This document shows positions 36,886 through 45,586 of a DNA stretch of 50,260 bases, piece by piece. The notes under the pieces were generated by a model. It searched no databases. It was not told the origin of the DNA and saw only the letters and a program-made list of their open reading frames with translations. A program made the position numbers and the translations under genes. This DNA comes from Laspinema palackyanum D2a (GTDB lineage: Bacteria > Cyanobacteriota > Cyanobacteriia > Cyanobacteriales > Laspinemataceae). Position 1 is the stretch's first letter, and each line of letters opens with the position of its first letter. Location: the NCBI GenBank assembly GCA_025370845.1, contig JAMXFF010000053.1:1-50260 (forward strand), read 5' to 3'.

Positions 36886-39800
36886 TTAGGGTAACTCGGT
36901 TAGATGAGTGTCAATAAACTCGCGAACGCTCTGTAATTGAGCTTGCAAGCGAGATAAAGGTGAGTTGGCTTCAGATAAGCGATTTTCCCGAGCGAGAGTG
37001 CCTATCTGTTCCGCTAAGGCCGACATCGCTTGCGCTCCGACATTGGCACTGGAGCCTTTGAGCCGATGGGATACCCGGTCAACCTTAACACAATCATTGG
37101 CTTGAATGGCGTCGGCGATCGCCTGGGTATCCGCCGTGGCGGTGGTGGCAAATGCCTCTAATAGGCGGCGCTGGAGTGCTCTTTTGCCGCGAGAGACTTC
37201 TTCGAGACGGTCTAGGTTGATGGGGGGTGCGGAGTCCGAGGCGATCGCCGAAATCCGCTCGGGAGGCAGATGCCGAGTCGAGGAATCCGGTTTTGGGGGT
37301 TGGATCAAGGGGTTGATTAGTTGATCGGCTCGAACAATCCACCGTTCTAGCAGCGCACTCAAGTGATCCAAATGGACGGGTTTGCTGATATAGTCATCCA
37401 TCCCAGCGGCGAGACACTTATCCCGTTCCGCAGACATGGCATGAGCCGTCAGAGCAATGATCACGGTTTTGTGAGGTTGAGATGGGTCCGGGGACTCGCC
37501 ATCGGCAGAGGGGGAAAAGGACCCGGTTGCTTCCCGTTTGCGGATTTCTTGGGTGGTTTGATAGCCATCTAATCCGGGCATCTGACAGTCCATCAAGACA
37601 ATATCGTAGCGCTTTTGGCTGAGGCGGGCGATCGCCTCGATCCCATTCCCCACACATTCCCCTTGATAGCCTAATGCTTCTAATTGATGGAGAATCACCT
37701 GTTGATTAATCGGGTGGTCTTCTGCCACTAAAATATTCACCGTGGAACGAATCCGGGGTTGCACTGGGGTGATGGAGGGTTGAGAACCGAGGCGACTGCC
37801 TCCTTGGGGTTGAGATGGCACCGTTGGCGGGCGCAGGACCACCGTCATGAGACTATTAAACAGTTCCGACGATCGCACGGGTTTGACTAGATGTCCTTCT
37901 ACAAAACTCAACCCGCGCTGTTGCAAGGATTGGACCAGTCCCAGGGCGCGATCGCGATAGGGGAGAGTTGTCATCAAAAATAGGGAGGTTTGTGGGGGAA
38001 ACGGGGATAATTTTTGAATAAATTCTTCGACGAGGGCGGGATTAGACTCGTCAGTGAGGATACAATCTGTACAGTTTTTACAATCCTCTTTACCGTCTGC
38101 GTCCTCGTGGCGATCGCTCTCAATTCCTAAGAGCAAATGAAGGTCAACGATCGCCACTTGATAGCGTCGTCCTGTGGTAGCTGCCTCTTGCAAAGTCTGG
38201 CATAATCGGCTATAATCTGCCACTTCATCTATACTGATCCCCCAATCCGCCGCTAAATATCTTAACGATTGACGAGTCGCGGCATTTCCCTGGGCGATTA
38301 ATACCTTAACTTCCGTTAAGGCGATAGGCAGAGCACAACGGGGAATCGAACCGGATACCCGAGTCCCCTGTTTGCGAAACTTCAGTTCAAACCAAAAATT
38401 CGAGCCGCGATCGGGGTAACTTTCCACCCCAATTTCGCCCCCCATCAGTTCCACCAATTGTTTACAAATCGCCAATCCCAAACCCGTCCCCCCATAGCGT
38501 CGGGTGGTGGAAGTATCCACTTGAGAAAAGGATTGAAACAGGGAGTCTTGGCGATCGCTCGGGATCCCAATCCCCGTATCTTGCACCGTAAACCGCAGCC
38601 AGACTTCTTGTCCTCTGGCATGGGAAGACTCCGGCTTGATCGACTGATTGACCCGAACAACCACCTCCCCCCGGTGCGTAAATTTAATCCCATTGTTAAT
38701 CAAATTTAACAGAATCTGACGGAGGCGGGCTGCATCTCCGATTAAGTGTTGCGGCACCTTCGGGTCAATCCAGACAGCCAATTCTAAACCCTTCTGATGA
38801 GCTGGAGCCGCTAATAAATCCACGACTTCTTCAATACAAGTTGACAGTTGAAAATCTAACGATTCGAGATTCATTTCTCCGGCTTCCAGCTTAGAAAAGT
38901 CCAAAATATCATTGATGACCCGCAACAAATGTTCCCCACTGATGCGGATGGTTTCAGCACAATCCCGTTGCTGATGAGAAAGAGGGGTTTGTAATAATAA
39001 ACCCGTCATTCCTAACACCCCATTCATGGGGGTCCTAATTTCATGGCTCATGTTGGCAAGAAATTGGGATTTGATTCGGGCTGCTTCTAGGGCAGTTTCC
39101 CGAGCTTCCACGAGTTCATTAATATTATCGGTGACAATGGCAATTCCTCCAACTGCCCCGGTGGGACTGTACCAAGGCTGAATCGCCCAACGCTGATAGA
39201 GTTTAGACCCGTCAGCCCGTTCCCAGCAATCTTCCCTAGAAGAGATGGATTCTCCACCTAGAACCCGTTCCAGCAGAGGACCCCACTGTTCAAATAGATC
39301 CGGCATCACCTCAAAAAAGTGACATCCGATCCAGGAAGGATTGTTGGAGCACAGATCGCCATTGTAATCACTCAACCACTTTTGAGAATGGGCAATATAG
39401 CGCAAATCGTGATCAAGCATTGCCATCGCCACGGGTGCTCGATTAATGATTTCTCGCAGTTGCAGGCGTTCTTTTTCCAGGGCTTCTTCGTACTGTTTGC
39501 GGTGAGTGATATCTTTGTGAGTCCCTAATATCCGGAGGATGTTGCCTTGGTAATCCCGTTCTACCACCTTGCCTCGGTCCAGAATCCATTGCCATTCCCC
39601 GGTTTTGGTGCGAATCCGGTATTCGAGTTCAAACCCCGGAGTACCACCGTTGAGATGCTGGTTCCAGGCGGCGATCGCCTGGGGTAAATCATCAGGATGA
39701 ATCAGTCTGCGCCAGGATTGGAGCGGATTGTCAGTTTCATCGGGCATCCAGTCGGCGATCGCCCGCCATTTTTTCCCGATAAACAAATCTCCCGTCTCCA

Positions 39801-41997
39801 GATTCCAATCCCATAATTCCAAATTGCTGCCTTCGAGGGCTAATTGCAAGCGTCGGTTACTTTCCTGAAGGCGATCGAGGCACTTGTGATTTTCCAAATC
39901 GCATTGGGACAAGGGTTGTCCCTCGCAATCGGCGATCGTCACCTCTACGATATTGGTATAAATACTATAAATCCCCACCACGGCGCCAGTGTCATCGGGA
40001 ATGGCATGAGCGCGCAACAAGGCAGTCTTCCCCGTTCGGTCTTTGTGTTGTAACAAAACTTCTGCACACCAACTATACCCTCGGCGGACGCTTTGGCAAA
40101 TTTCGCGATCGAGTTCTGGAGTGCCGTACAGTTGGCAAATCCCTCCGGTTGCATTGATTTCATCACGACTATATCCAAATTGTTCCTGAAATGCTCTATT
40201 TTGATAGGTGAGAATCCCCTTGAGGTCGGTGATGGCAATGGCATCGGATGCTTCATTTACACCCCACTCCAGCCACGATCCAGAGGCGATCATCTGCCGA
40301 ACACGATTCACGGGAGTTCGATTGGGAATCCTCACCCGAAAGCGCTTGGGGTGTTTTTTGGTCGGGTTGAGGAACAACCCGGTTGAGGCGTCCCGATCGC
40401 CGGATGTCGGATGAGATTTGCGGATGCAGGACCGCGATTGTCTTAGTTTGACGGTTAATAACATCGAAGATTGTAATTGAATCGGTTGCACTCCAGGGCA
40501 ATCCCCAAAATTCGGATCCGATATCAGACTCTGCGGTTCTTCCGATGATTCTGCCGATGTTTGAACCCAATCCGGTACGATCGCCCTTTGTCCTTTCCAA
40601 ATCAATAGCGCTACTTTATGATAGCGATCAAAAACAGGTTTGATAGAAAAATTCACCCCCTCCCCCCTGCCGTTGCTTAAGTCGAACTCAAGACAACCGC
40701 GAACGAATTCCCCCTCAGCCGCTGTGGCGATCGCCTGCTTTAATTGTTCTTGTACTGCGTTATTCTGAGGGTAAGTTTCCTGGCATTCCGAAGGAACCCA
40801 CCCTCGACTGTTCCAAAAGGGCAGACCCACTTCCTCTACCATCCCTGAATCCCCATCGCCTCTGTCTCCCCGGGTGTAAATCTCCAGCAGGGTTCCCTCG
40901 GGTTCTAGCAAGGCGATCGCCTCCCAGGGTTCCGAGGAGGATAAACCACTCCCCTGAATATCTCCCTTAGACTGTCTTCGATAAGCGGCGATCGCCCGTC
41001 CTGCGGTTTGCAATACAGGGATTTCCTCGGGACTAACCGACTTCCCGTGAGGATACTCAAACCCCATCCATCCCAGACAACAATCATCGGCAAGCGCGGG
41101 AATCAGCAGAATCGAGGCGATCGGGCGATCGGCAAAAAAAGACCGTTCGGATTCCGGCAATTCCGCCACTGCCAGAGCAATCGCCTGTCCCTCAGAGGCA
41201 CTGATCTGCTCTAAATCCGGTAAACTCGGGACGGTCCCCTCCCTGGGTAAGTTGTCCCCATACCACTGCGATCGTAAACCCGTTCCCTCCCCATCTCCTG
41301 CCTCCAGGGTTTCCCAGAAGTAAGCACCCGTTGCACCAGACACCTGGGCCAGTCGTTGTAGAATCTCTTGATAGAGTAGAGTTTCACTCTCGAAATCTGG
41401 CGTTACAGCCCTGAGTAACTGTTCCTGAATCTCCACCACCGCCTTGAGGTAGGATGAACCAGAACGGGTATGCTCCAGTTGAGGGTTAGAGTCCCGGTTG
41501 CATTCCCCAGAGAAATCCCTTGTTGATGTCCCGCCACTGCGGTTAGAGTAACCATTGACCCGGGCCACTTCCCCAGCCAACCGAGGGGCCGTTTGCGCCG
41601 GATTTTCGACTGACTGTTGCTGAGTTTTTGGGGGATTCCCCGTGATCAGGTGACCTTCCCATTGCCAGGATTGTTGTTCCTCAAGGGCGATCGCCATTGA
41701 TTGCATCAAGTCTTTCCAGTGGTGTGAATCCAGGCGAAAGCTCATCTCAACCCGAACAGGTTTAGACTGTCTTTGCGGATGGCTTTCCTGATTTTGCCCA
41801 GATGTAGCCGGGTTTTTTCCCTCCCAGGTTCCAGGAATGCTCTCATCGTCCTGATTCCAGGCTAGATCGAGCAGTTCCAACACAATCTCTGGATTGCGAG
41901 TCTCTTGCCTCGGTTGACTAGACTTTACGGATTTAATCGGAGTCAATTGGCGAGTTATTGAGGAGGAGAGTGGGGTGGGTTCTACGGGAATGACCAT
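36886..41997 (-). CDS. Large hybrid sensor histidine kinase (GAF-PAS3-HK-REC2-HPt)
   Basis: This 1703-residue protein appears to have, in order: an N-terminal low-complexity region (to about 185), a GAF-like domain (about 190-345), an unassigned part, three PAS domains (about 590-700, 720-850 and 850-970, with PAC motifs such as YRIRTKTGEWQWILDRG), HisKA with His985 in FLANMSHEIRTPMNG, an ATPase (GTGLGLAICKQL at about 1173), two receivers and a C-terminal HPt with His1644 in VSHRLKGSSAN. The second receiver is intact (Asp1470 in LMDCQMPG). The first has lost the acidic pair (VLIAQGN in place of VLIVDDN) but keeps Asp and Lys, so is probably a pseudo-receiver. No membrane segment is seen, so it is soluble. 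The signal is unknown. Confidence 0.93.
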   Translation of the reverse strand: MVIPVEPTPLSSSITRQLTPIKSVKSSQPRQETRNPEIVLELLDLAWNQDDESIPGTWEGKNPATSGQNQESHPQRQSKPVRVEMSFRLDSHHWKDLMQSMAIALEEQQSWQWEGHLITGNPPKTQQQSVENPAQTAPRLAGEVARVNGYSNRSGGTSTRDFSGECNRDSNPQLEHTRSGSSYLKAVVEIQEQLLRAVTPDFESETLLYQEILQRLAQVSGATGAYFWETLEAGDGEGTGLRSQWYGDNLPREGTVPSLPDLEQISASEGQAIALAVAELPESERSFFADRPIASILLIPALADDCCLGWMGFEYPHGKSVSPEEIPVLQTAGRAIAAYRRQSKGDIQGSGLSSSEPWEAIALLEPEGTLLEIYTRGDRGDGDSGMVEEVGLPFWNSRGWVPSECQETYPQNNAVQEQLKQAIATAAEGEFVRGCLEFDLSNGRGEGVNFSIKPVFDRYHKVALLIWKGQRAIVPDWVQTSAESSEEPQSLISDPNFGDCPGVQPIQLQSSMLLTVKLRQSRSCIRKSHPTSGDRDASTGLFLNPTKKHPKRFRVRIPNRTPVNRVRQMIASGSWLEWGVNEASDAIAITDLKGILTYQNRAFQEQFGYSRDEINATGGICQLYGTPELDREICQSVRRGYSWCAEVLLQHKDRTGKTALLRAHAIPDDTGAVVGIYSIYTNIVEVTIADCEGQPLSQCDLENHKCLDRLQESNRRLQLALEGSNLELWDWNLETGDLFIGKKWRAIADWMPDETDNPLQSWRRLIHPDDLPQAIAAWNQHLNGGTPGFELEYRIRTKTGEWQWILDRGKVVERDYQGNILRILGTHKDITHRKQYEEALEKERLQLREIINRAPVAMAMLDHDLRYIAHSQKWLSDYNGDLCSNNPSWIGCHFFEVMPDLFEQWGPLLERVLGGESISSREDCWERADGSKLYQRWAIQPWYSPTGAVGGIAIVTDNINELVEARETALEAARIKSQFLANMSHEIRTPMNGVLGMTGLLLQTPLSHQQRDCAETIRISGEHLLRVINDILDFSKLEAGEMNLESLDFQLSTCIEEVVDLLAAPAHQKGLELAVWIDPKVPQHLIGDAARLRQILLNLINNGIKFTHRGEVVVRVNQSIKPESSHARGQEVWLRFTVQDTGIGIPSDRQDSLFQSFSQVDTSTTRRYGGTGLGLAICKQLVELMGGEIGVESYPDRGSNFWFELKFRKQGTRVSGSIPRCALPIALTEVKVLIAQGNAATRQSLRYLAADWGISIDEVADYSRLCQTLQEAATTGRRYQVAIVDLHLLLGIESDRHEDADGKEDCKNCTDCILTDESNPALVEEFIQKLSPFPPQTSLFLMTTLPYRDRALGLVQSLQQRGLSFVEGHLVKPVRSSELFNSLMTVVLRPPTVPSQPQGGSRLGSQPSITPVQPRIRSTVNILVAEDHPINQQVILHQLEALGYQGECVGNGIEAIARLSQKRYDIVLMDCQMPGLDGYQTTQEIRKREATGSFSPSADGESPDPSQPHKTVIIALTAHAMSAERDKCLAAGMDDYISKPVHLDHLSALLERWIVRADQLINPLIQPPKPDSSTRHLPPERISAIASDSAPPINLDRLEEVSRGKRALQRRLLEAFATTATADTQAIADAIQANDCVKVDRVSHRLKGSSANVGAQAMSALAEQIGTLARENRLSEANSPLSRLQAQLQSVREFIDTHLTELP

Positions 41998-42860
41998 TGG
42001 ATATACCTTTTTTTATTTAGACTTTAAATGGGGGAGTGAACTCTTCTTAAGATTCAACCTTTCCCGGGCAAAGTTACTATGCTGTTGGTGATTTTAATGG
42101 TTTCTTTATTTTTTGCACAGAAAAAATACTGAATTGCTTCTAGGCGAGATTCGGGCGGGATGCTTGGAGATGGAGTTGCCTAACTCAATTTTAGGCTTAA
42201 TGTCACTTGTCCTTAGTCTAACCCGAGAGTTGGAAGCAAGGAAGAATTTAGGGGCGATCGCTGAGTGGGAATGGTTCGCCCCTTTCTTCGAGTTCAATTT
42301 CGGGCCAGTCGGTTAGAGTTTTAGGAACACCTGGGTATTTCTGCCCAGCCGTTCCCCCTAGGGTTTGTCAGGGGTTAGGGGAGATTTCACTGCCTCACCG
42401 GGGTGCAATAGCAAGGCGGTCCACCGGCTGTTGAGTGCTTATATTTCACCCGGGGTTGGCCGGGAATTGGACCCGATGGATTTTCCAGTAAAGCCTGGTA
42501 TTTCAAGGGTTTTGCGATGTTTTGCGATGCGGTGGTGCAGTTGATAAATTGCCACTTTGTATAAACTACAGGGATATATCCCTAGGGATTTTTGCTGGGT
42601 TTACTCGTTGCACCATTCCCCCCGGGGTGTGAGATGGGACTGGCCCTTTGCACCCTTCAAACCGTGGAGTTTCTCCCAAAGGAGAGTCTTTGTGATCGTC
42701 AGCGATCGCCACTTCACCCCCTCCAGTTTCCCATCTCAAATCCGATTTATCCACTGCCCAACTATCATAAATATTGCGAAATATTACAAGAATGTGCGCT
42801 TTTCCCCCGGGGATAGTTTTGCGCCTCTCAGGAGTGATTGCCCAGAATTAACAACCGATG
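41998..42860. other. About 0.86 kb without a supported gene
   Basis: The open frames at 42113-42316 and 42557-42919 have no ribosome-binding site, domain or credible composition. AGGGATATATCCCT at 42570-42583 is a perfect palindrome, and TTTTGCGATG occurs twice in a row at about 42511. The left end holds the promoter of the hybrid kinase. Confidence 0.4.
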
Positions 42861-43420
42861 TGGGGAGGCGATCGCGCACTGCCGTGGAACTCGGTGAATC
42901 AACCAACAAAAGTTTTTGACGAAATCAACAGCTTGATTTTACAATAAAAAACAGGATTGGTAATGCAGAGCCATGTCAATACCACAGTAGGGAGAACCGG
43001 CTTAAGCGAGATCGTCCCAACCGATAGCGCAAGATAGACGGTCGGACAGACAAAAAAATTGGAGCAGAGGTAGCAAAGCGCTTTGCTACCAGATTTGTCG
43101 ATCTGACGTCTCCAACTCTAGGGCGATCAGCCCAATCAAATAACTAGACTTGTCAGTAGGAAACTGTTTTCTAGTCGTGTTATAAAGGTTAAAACAACGG
43201 TACACTCCCATAGGAGAACGTCCGGCTACAAGCGAGATCGGCTGCCAACTCAGAGCAACCTTTCATCACATTCGGAAACGCGGTCTAACCCTTCTAGTAA
43301 TATTCGTTGCTAAAAGTGGACGCGCTTCGATGTATTTTTGGTCTATAAATCCTAAATTAACCCTGTATGACGTCCCTAAGACGCTATAGCATGGGATAAA
43401 CCTATATGAGGTTATAGAAA
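42861..43420 (+). repeat. Leader repeat, copy 1 (upstream of short RHH gene)
   Basis: About 0.55 kb of non-coding DNA repeated with high identity at 43873-44425. Two blocks are nearly unchanged: 43135-43192 (58 bp, identical to copy 2) and 43236-43338 (103 bp, one mismatch). It holds a 22-bp perfect palindrome GGTAGCAAAGC-GCTTTGCTACC (43069-43090) enclosed by TTGGAG / CTCCAA (43059-43064, 43110-43115), the nested arms ACTAG..CTAGT (43143-43175), and hairpin CTCC-CATA-GGAG (43205-43216). It looks like a long structured leader or a regulatory RNA in front of the gene. Confidence 0.85.
43358..43412 (+). promoter_or_regulatory. Candidate RHH operator, copy 1
   Basis: TAACCCTGTATGACGT at 43358-43373 is followed 39 bp later by the related TAAACCTATATGAGGT at 43397-43412 (13 of 16 matching). 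The second copy ends eight bases before the ATG. Paired direct repeats in phase are typical for RHH repressors, so autoregulation is likely. Confidence 0.55.
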
Positions 43421-43849
43421 ATGCCAACCAAACCAGTTACCTTAAGATTCCCCGAAGAACTCTTAGAGGCAATCGATAAGATTGTGGTTTCTACCAGTTC
43501 AAACCGCACCGAAGTTGTGATTAAAGCTCTCCAACAAGTCTTTTCGGGAGAGGCAACTCAACCCACCCCCATGACAACTCCTGCAACAACTCCGGATAGC
43601 ACCCTCCTAAAACGACTCGAAGACCTAGATGTCAAAATCTCTAAAATCTCTAGCGTCATGGAGCAGTTAGATTCCAATGTTCTCTCCCATCTAACTCAAC
43701 GAGTCAGCCTCTTAGAAGAAGGATTAAGTTCCTCTGAACCTCCGACTCCCACCGAGGCTCCTAGTACCCCCAAAACGGCGACCAAAGGCCAAAAAAGAAG
43801 TAGAATATTCCGTTTAATAAAAGACTTCTTTTTTTCAAGTCACCTCTGA
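43421..43849 (+). CDS. Short ribbon-helix-helix protein (paralog lacking basic tail)
   Basis: This 142-residue protein begins with an RHH (CopG/MetJ-like) DNA-binding segment: a beta strand (KPVTLRFP), helix ELLEAIDKIVV, turn STSSNRTE, and helix VVIKALQQVF. A Thr/Pro linker and a coiled-coil helix (about residues 60-105, LLKRLEDLDVKISKISSVMEQL) follow. It matches the downstream 316-residue protein up to TKGQKR, then ends within about 17 residues (IFRLIKDFFFSSHL), so the lysine-rich tail and C-terminal domain are missing. It has the same leader as its paralog. It could dimerise with the long form. The intact RHH and coiled coil argue for a working gene rather than debris; loss of the tail may have been by deletion. 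Confidence 0.78.
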   Translation: MPTKPVTLRFPEELLEAIDKIVVSTSSNRTEVVIKALQQVFSGEATQPTPMTTPATTPDSTLLKRLEDLDVKISKISSVMEQLDSNVLSHLTQRVSLLEEGLSSSEPPTPTEAPSTPKTATKGQKRSRIFRLIKDFFFSSHL

Positions 43850-43872
43850 AGGGTAGAGTCGGTGAAATAACC

Positions 43873-44425
43873 GGACGATCGCACTCCGGTGGTGATCGGC
43901 TAATCAAAAAACAAAAGTTTTTGACGAAATCAACGGCTTCACTTTACAATAAAAAACAGGATTGGTGATGCACAGCCATATCAATACCACAGGAGAGACA
44001 ACCGGCTGAATCGCGATCGGTCCAATCAATAGCGCAAGACAGAAGGTCTTACGGACAAAAAGATTGGAGCAGGGTTCCCCAAGTGCTTTGCCACTGGATT
44101 TTTCAACCGGATGTCTTCAACCCCAAGGCGATCGTGCCCATCAAATAACTAGACTTGTCAGTAGGAAACTGTTTTCTAGTCGTGTTATAAAGGTTAACAG
44201 AACGGCGCACTCCCCAGGGAGAACGTCCGTCTACAAGCGCGATCGGCTGCCAACTCAGAGCAACCTTTCATCACATTCGGAAACGCGATCTAACCCTTCT
44301 AGTAATATTCGTTGCTAAAAGTGGACGCGCTTCGATGTATTTTCGATCTATAAATCCCAAATTAACCCTGTATGACGTCCCCAAGACGCTATAGGATGGG
44401 ATAACCCTGTATGACGTTATAGAAA
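43873..44425 (+). repeat. Leader repeat, copy 2 (upstream of long RHH gene)
   Basis: Second copy of the leader. The 58-bp block at 44139-44196 and the ~103-bp block from about 44241 agree with copy 1. The enclosing stem is kept as TTGGAG (44064-44069) with CTTCAA (44115-44120) through a G-U pair. The small hairpin is kept as CTCC-CCAG-GGAG (44210-44221) with a changed loop. The 22-bp palindrome of copy 1 is broken. Changes cluster in loops and between blocks, which suggests constraint on a structure. Confidence 0.85.
44363..44417 (+). promoter_or_regulatory. Candidate RHH operator, copy 2
   Basis: TAACCCTGTATGACGT occurs twice exactly, at 44363-44378 and 44402-44417, 39 bp apart (close to four helical turns, so on the same DNA face). 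The second copy ends eight bases before the ATG. TATAAAT at 44350-44356 could be a -10 element just upstream. Confidence 0.6.
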
Positions 44426-45376
44426 ATGCCAACCAAACCAGTTACCTTAAGACTACCTGAAGAACTCTTAGAGGCGATCGATGAGATTGTTGTCTCCACC
44501 AGTTCCAATCGCACCGAAGTCGTGGTTAAAGCTCTCCAACAAGTCTTTTCCGGAGAAGTAGCTCAACCCACCCCGACGACCACTGCTGCAACCCCTGCAA
44601 CCCCTGCAACTCCTGCAACCCCTGCAACAACTCCCGATACCACCCTCCTAAAACGACTAGAAGACCTAGAGGTCAAAATCTCTAGCGTCATGGATCGTTT
44701 AGATTCGGATGTTCTATCCCGTCTAACCAAACGAGTCAGCGTCTTAGAAGAAGGCTTAAGTTCCTCCGAAGCACCGACCCCGGTCGAGACTCCGAGTACC
44801 ACAAAACCTGCCAGCAAAGGCCAAAAAAGAACCTCCACGGTCAAGGAAACCAAAGCAAGCAAGGTCTCTAAAGAACCGGACGAACCCCCGGCCTCCAAAG
44901 AACCGGACGAACCCCCGGCCTCCAAAGAACCGGACGAACCCCCGGCCTCTAAGCAGTCTAAAACCAAAACCACCACCAAAACTCCCAATGGACGGCGGCG
45001 GCAGGCTAAAACCGAAAAAAAGCTCCCCGCCGCAAAAGAAACCTCTAAAACAAAAACAATCGCTTCTGCGCCTCCGGCAGAGGAACCCACTCCCACAAAA
45101 CGTAGAACTCGCGCTAAATCTACTCCAGAGGTCACCACCCCTGCTGCAACAAAAAACCAGCGGGGGACAATCGAATGGCTCACGGTCAAACAGGCATTTG
45201 AGAAACTAGGCGGCGATGCCAGCGATCCAGAATCGGTAGTTTCTAGCATCGATGGTGCTCGAACCGTCAAATTAAATCGGTTCGGGGTACTGAGTTCCGC
45301 AGATTATAAAACCTTTGGTTTAGAATTCCGACCCGATCGCCGCAGTCGGCGTTTACCCTGTTTGCGGAAACTCTAA
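44426..45376 (+). CDS. Ribbon-helix-helix protein with long basic tail
   Basis: This 316-residue protein has an N-terminal RHH DNA-binding domain (residues 1-43) that differs from its short paralog at only a few sites. An (ATP)n stretch (about 52-68; nine-base DNA repeats), a coiled-coil helix (about 70-108), and a long Lys/Pro/Ala/Glu-rich disordered region with three copies of SKEPDEPPA (about 147-175) follow; this region resembles histone H1-type tails. A C-terminal globular part (about 245-316) has WLTVKQAFEKLGGDASDPESVVSSI and a basic end (DRRSRRLPCLRKL); I do not recognise it. A nucleoid-associated or DNA-bridging role is a reasonable inference. The gene ends before a bidirectional terminator shared with psbA. 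Confidence 0.82.
   Translation: MPTKPVTLRLPEELLEAIDEIVVSTSSNRTEVVVKALQQVFSGEVAQPTPTTTAATPATPATPATPATTPDTTLLKRLEDLEVKISSVMDRLDSDVLSRLTKRVSVLEEGLSSSEAPTPVETPSTTKPASKGQKRTSTVKETKASKVSKEPDEPPASKEPDEPPASKEPDEPPASKQSKTKTTTKTPNGRRRQAKTEKKLPAAKETSKTKTIASAPPAEEPTPTKRRTRAKSTPEVTTPAATKNQRGTIEWLTVKQAFEKLGGDASDPESVVSSIDGARTVKLNRFGVLSSADYKTFGLEFRPDRRSRRLPCLRKL
44866..44950 (+). repeat. 27-bp in-frame tandem repeat
   Basis: TCTAAAGAACCGGACGAACC plus CCCGGCC recurs three times and encodes SKEPDEPPA in the disordered part of the long RHH protein. A nine-base GCAACCCCT repeat lies at about 44587-44632. Both can change copy number by slippage. Confidence 0.8.
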
Positions 45377-45540
45377 CCCCCCTGATTATCCCCTACCCAC
45401 AACCGCAGGATTCCCAAAGTGATCCCACGGAGTGCGAGTTCCCTTATTCAAGGGGAGAAAGGGGATAACGCTTTGGGAGAATCCCTTCGGCCTCATCACG
45501 ATAGACTTGGGTTGATATCAGTCGGAAAAATACCCAAATA

Positions 45541-45572
45541 AAAAGCGCCCCCAAATTGGAGGCGCTTTTTTT
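45541..45572. terminator. Bidirectional terminator between RHH gene and psbA
   Basis: AAAAGCGCC...GGAGGCGCTTTTTTT forms a hairpin with arms AGCGCC / GGCGCT (45544-45566). T7 follows on the plus strand and TTTTT on the minus strand. Confidence 0.85.
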
Positions 45573-45586
45573 AGTCAAATCTCAGA

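Noticed and set aside
42557-42919. 120-codon plus-strand open frame before the leader repeat
   Set aside because: It runs into the conserved leader, has no ribosome-binding site and is rich in rare, unpatterned residues.
44563-45270. 235-codon minus-strand open frame opposite the long RHH gene
   Set aside because: Its Val/Gly/Ser-rich sequence mirrors the repetitive Pro/Ala/Lys coding of the plus strand, and the plus-strand frame has a proper start and a paralog.
42861-45376. Retron or diversity-generating retroelement
   Set aside because: No reverse transcriptase is present, and the differences between the two copies are not concentrated at adenines of a template repeat.
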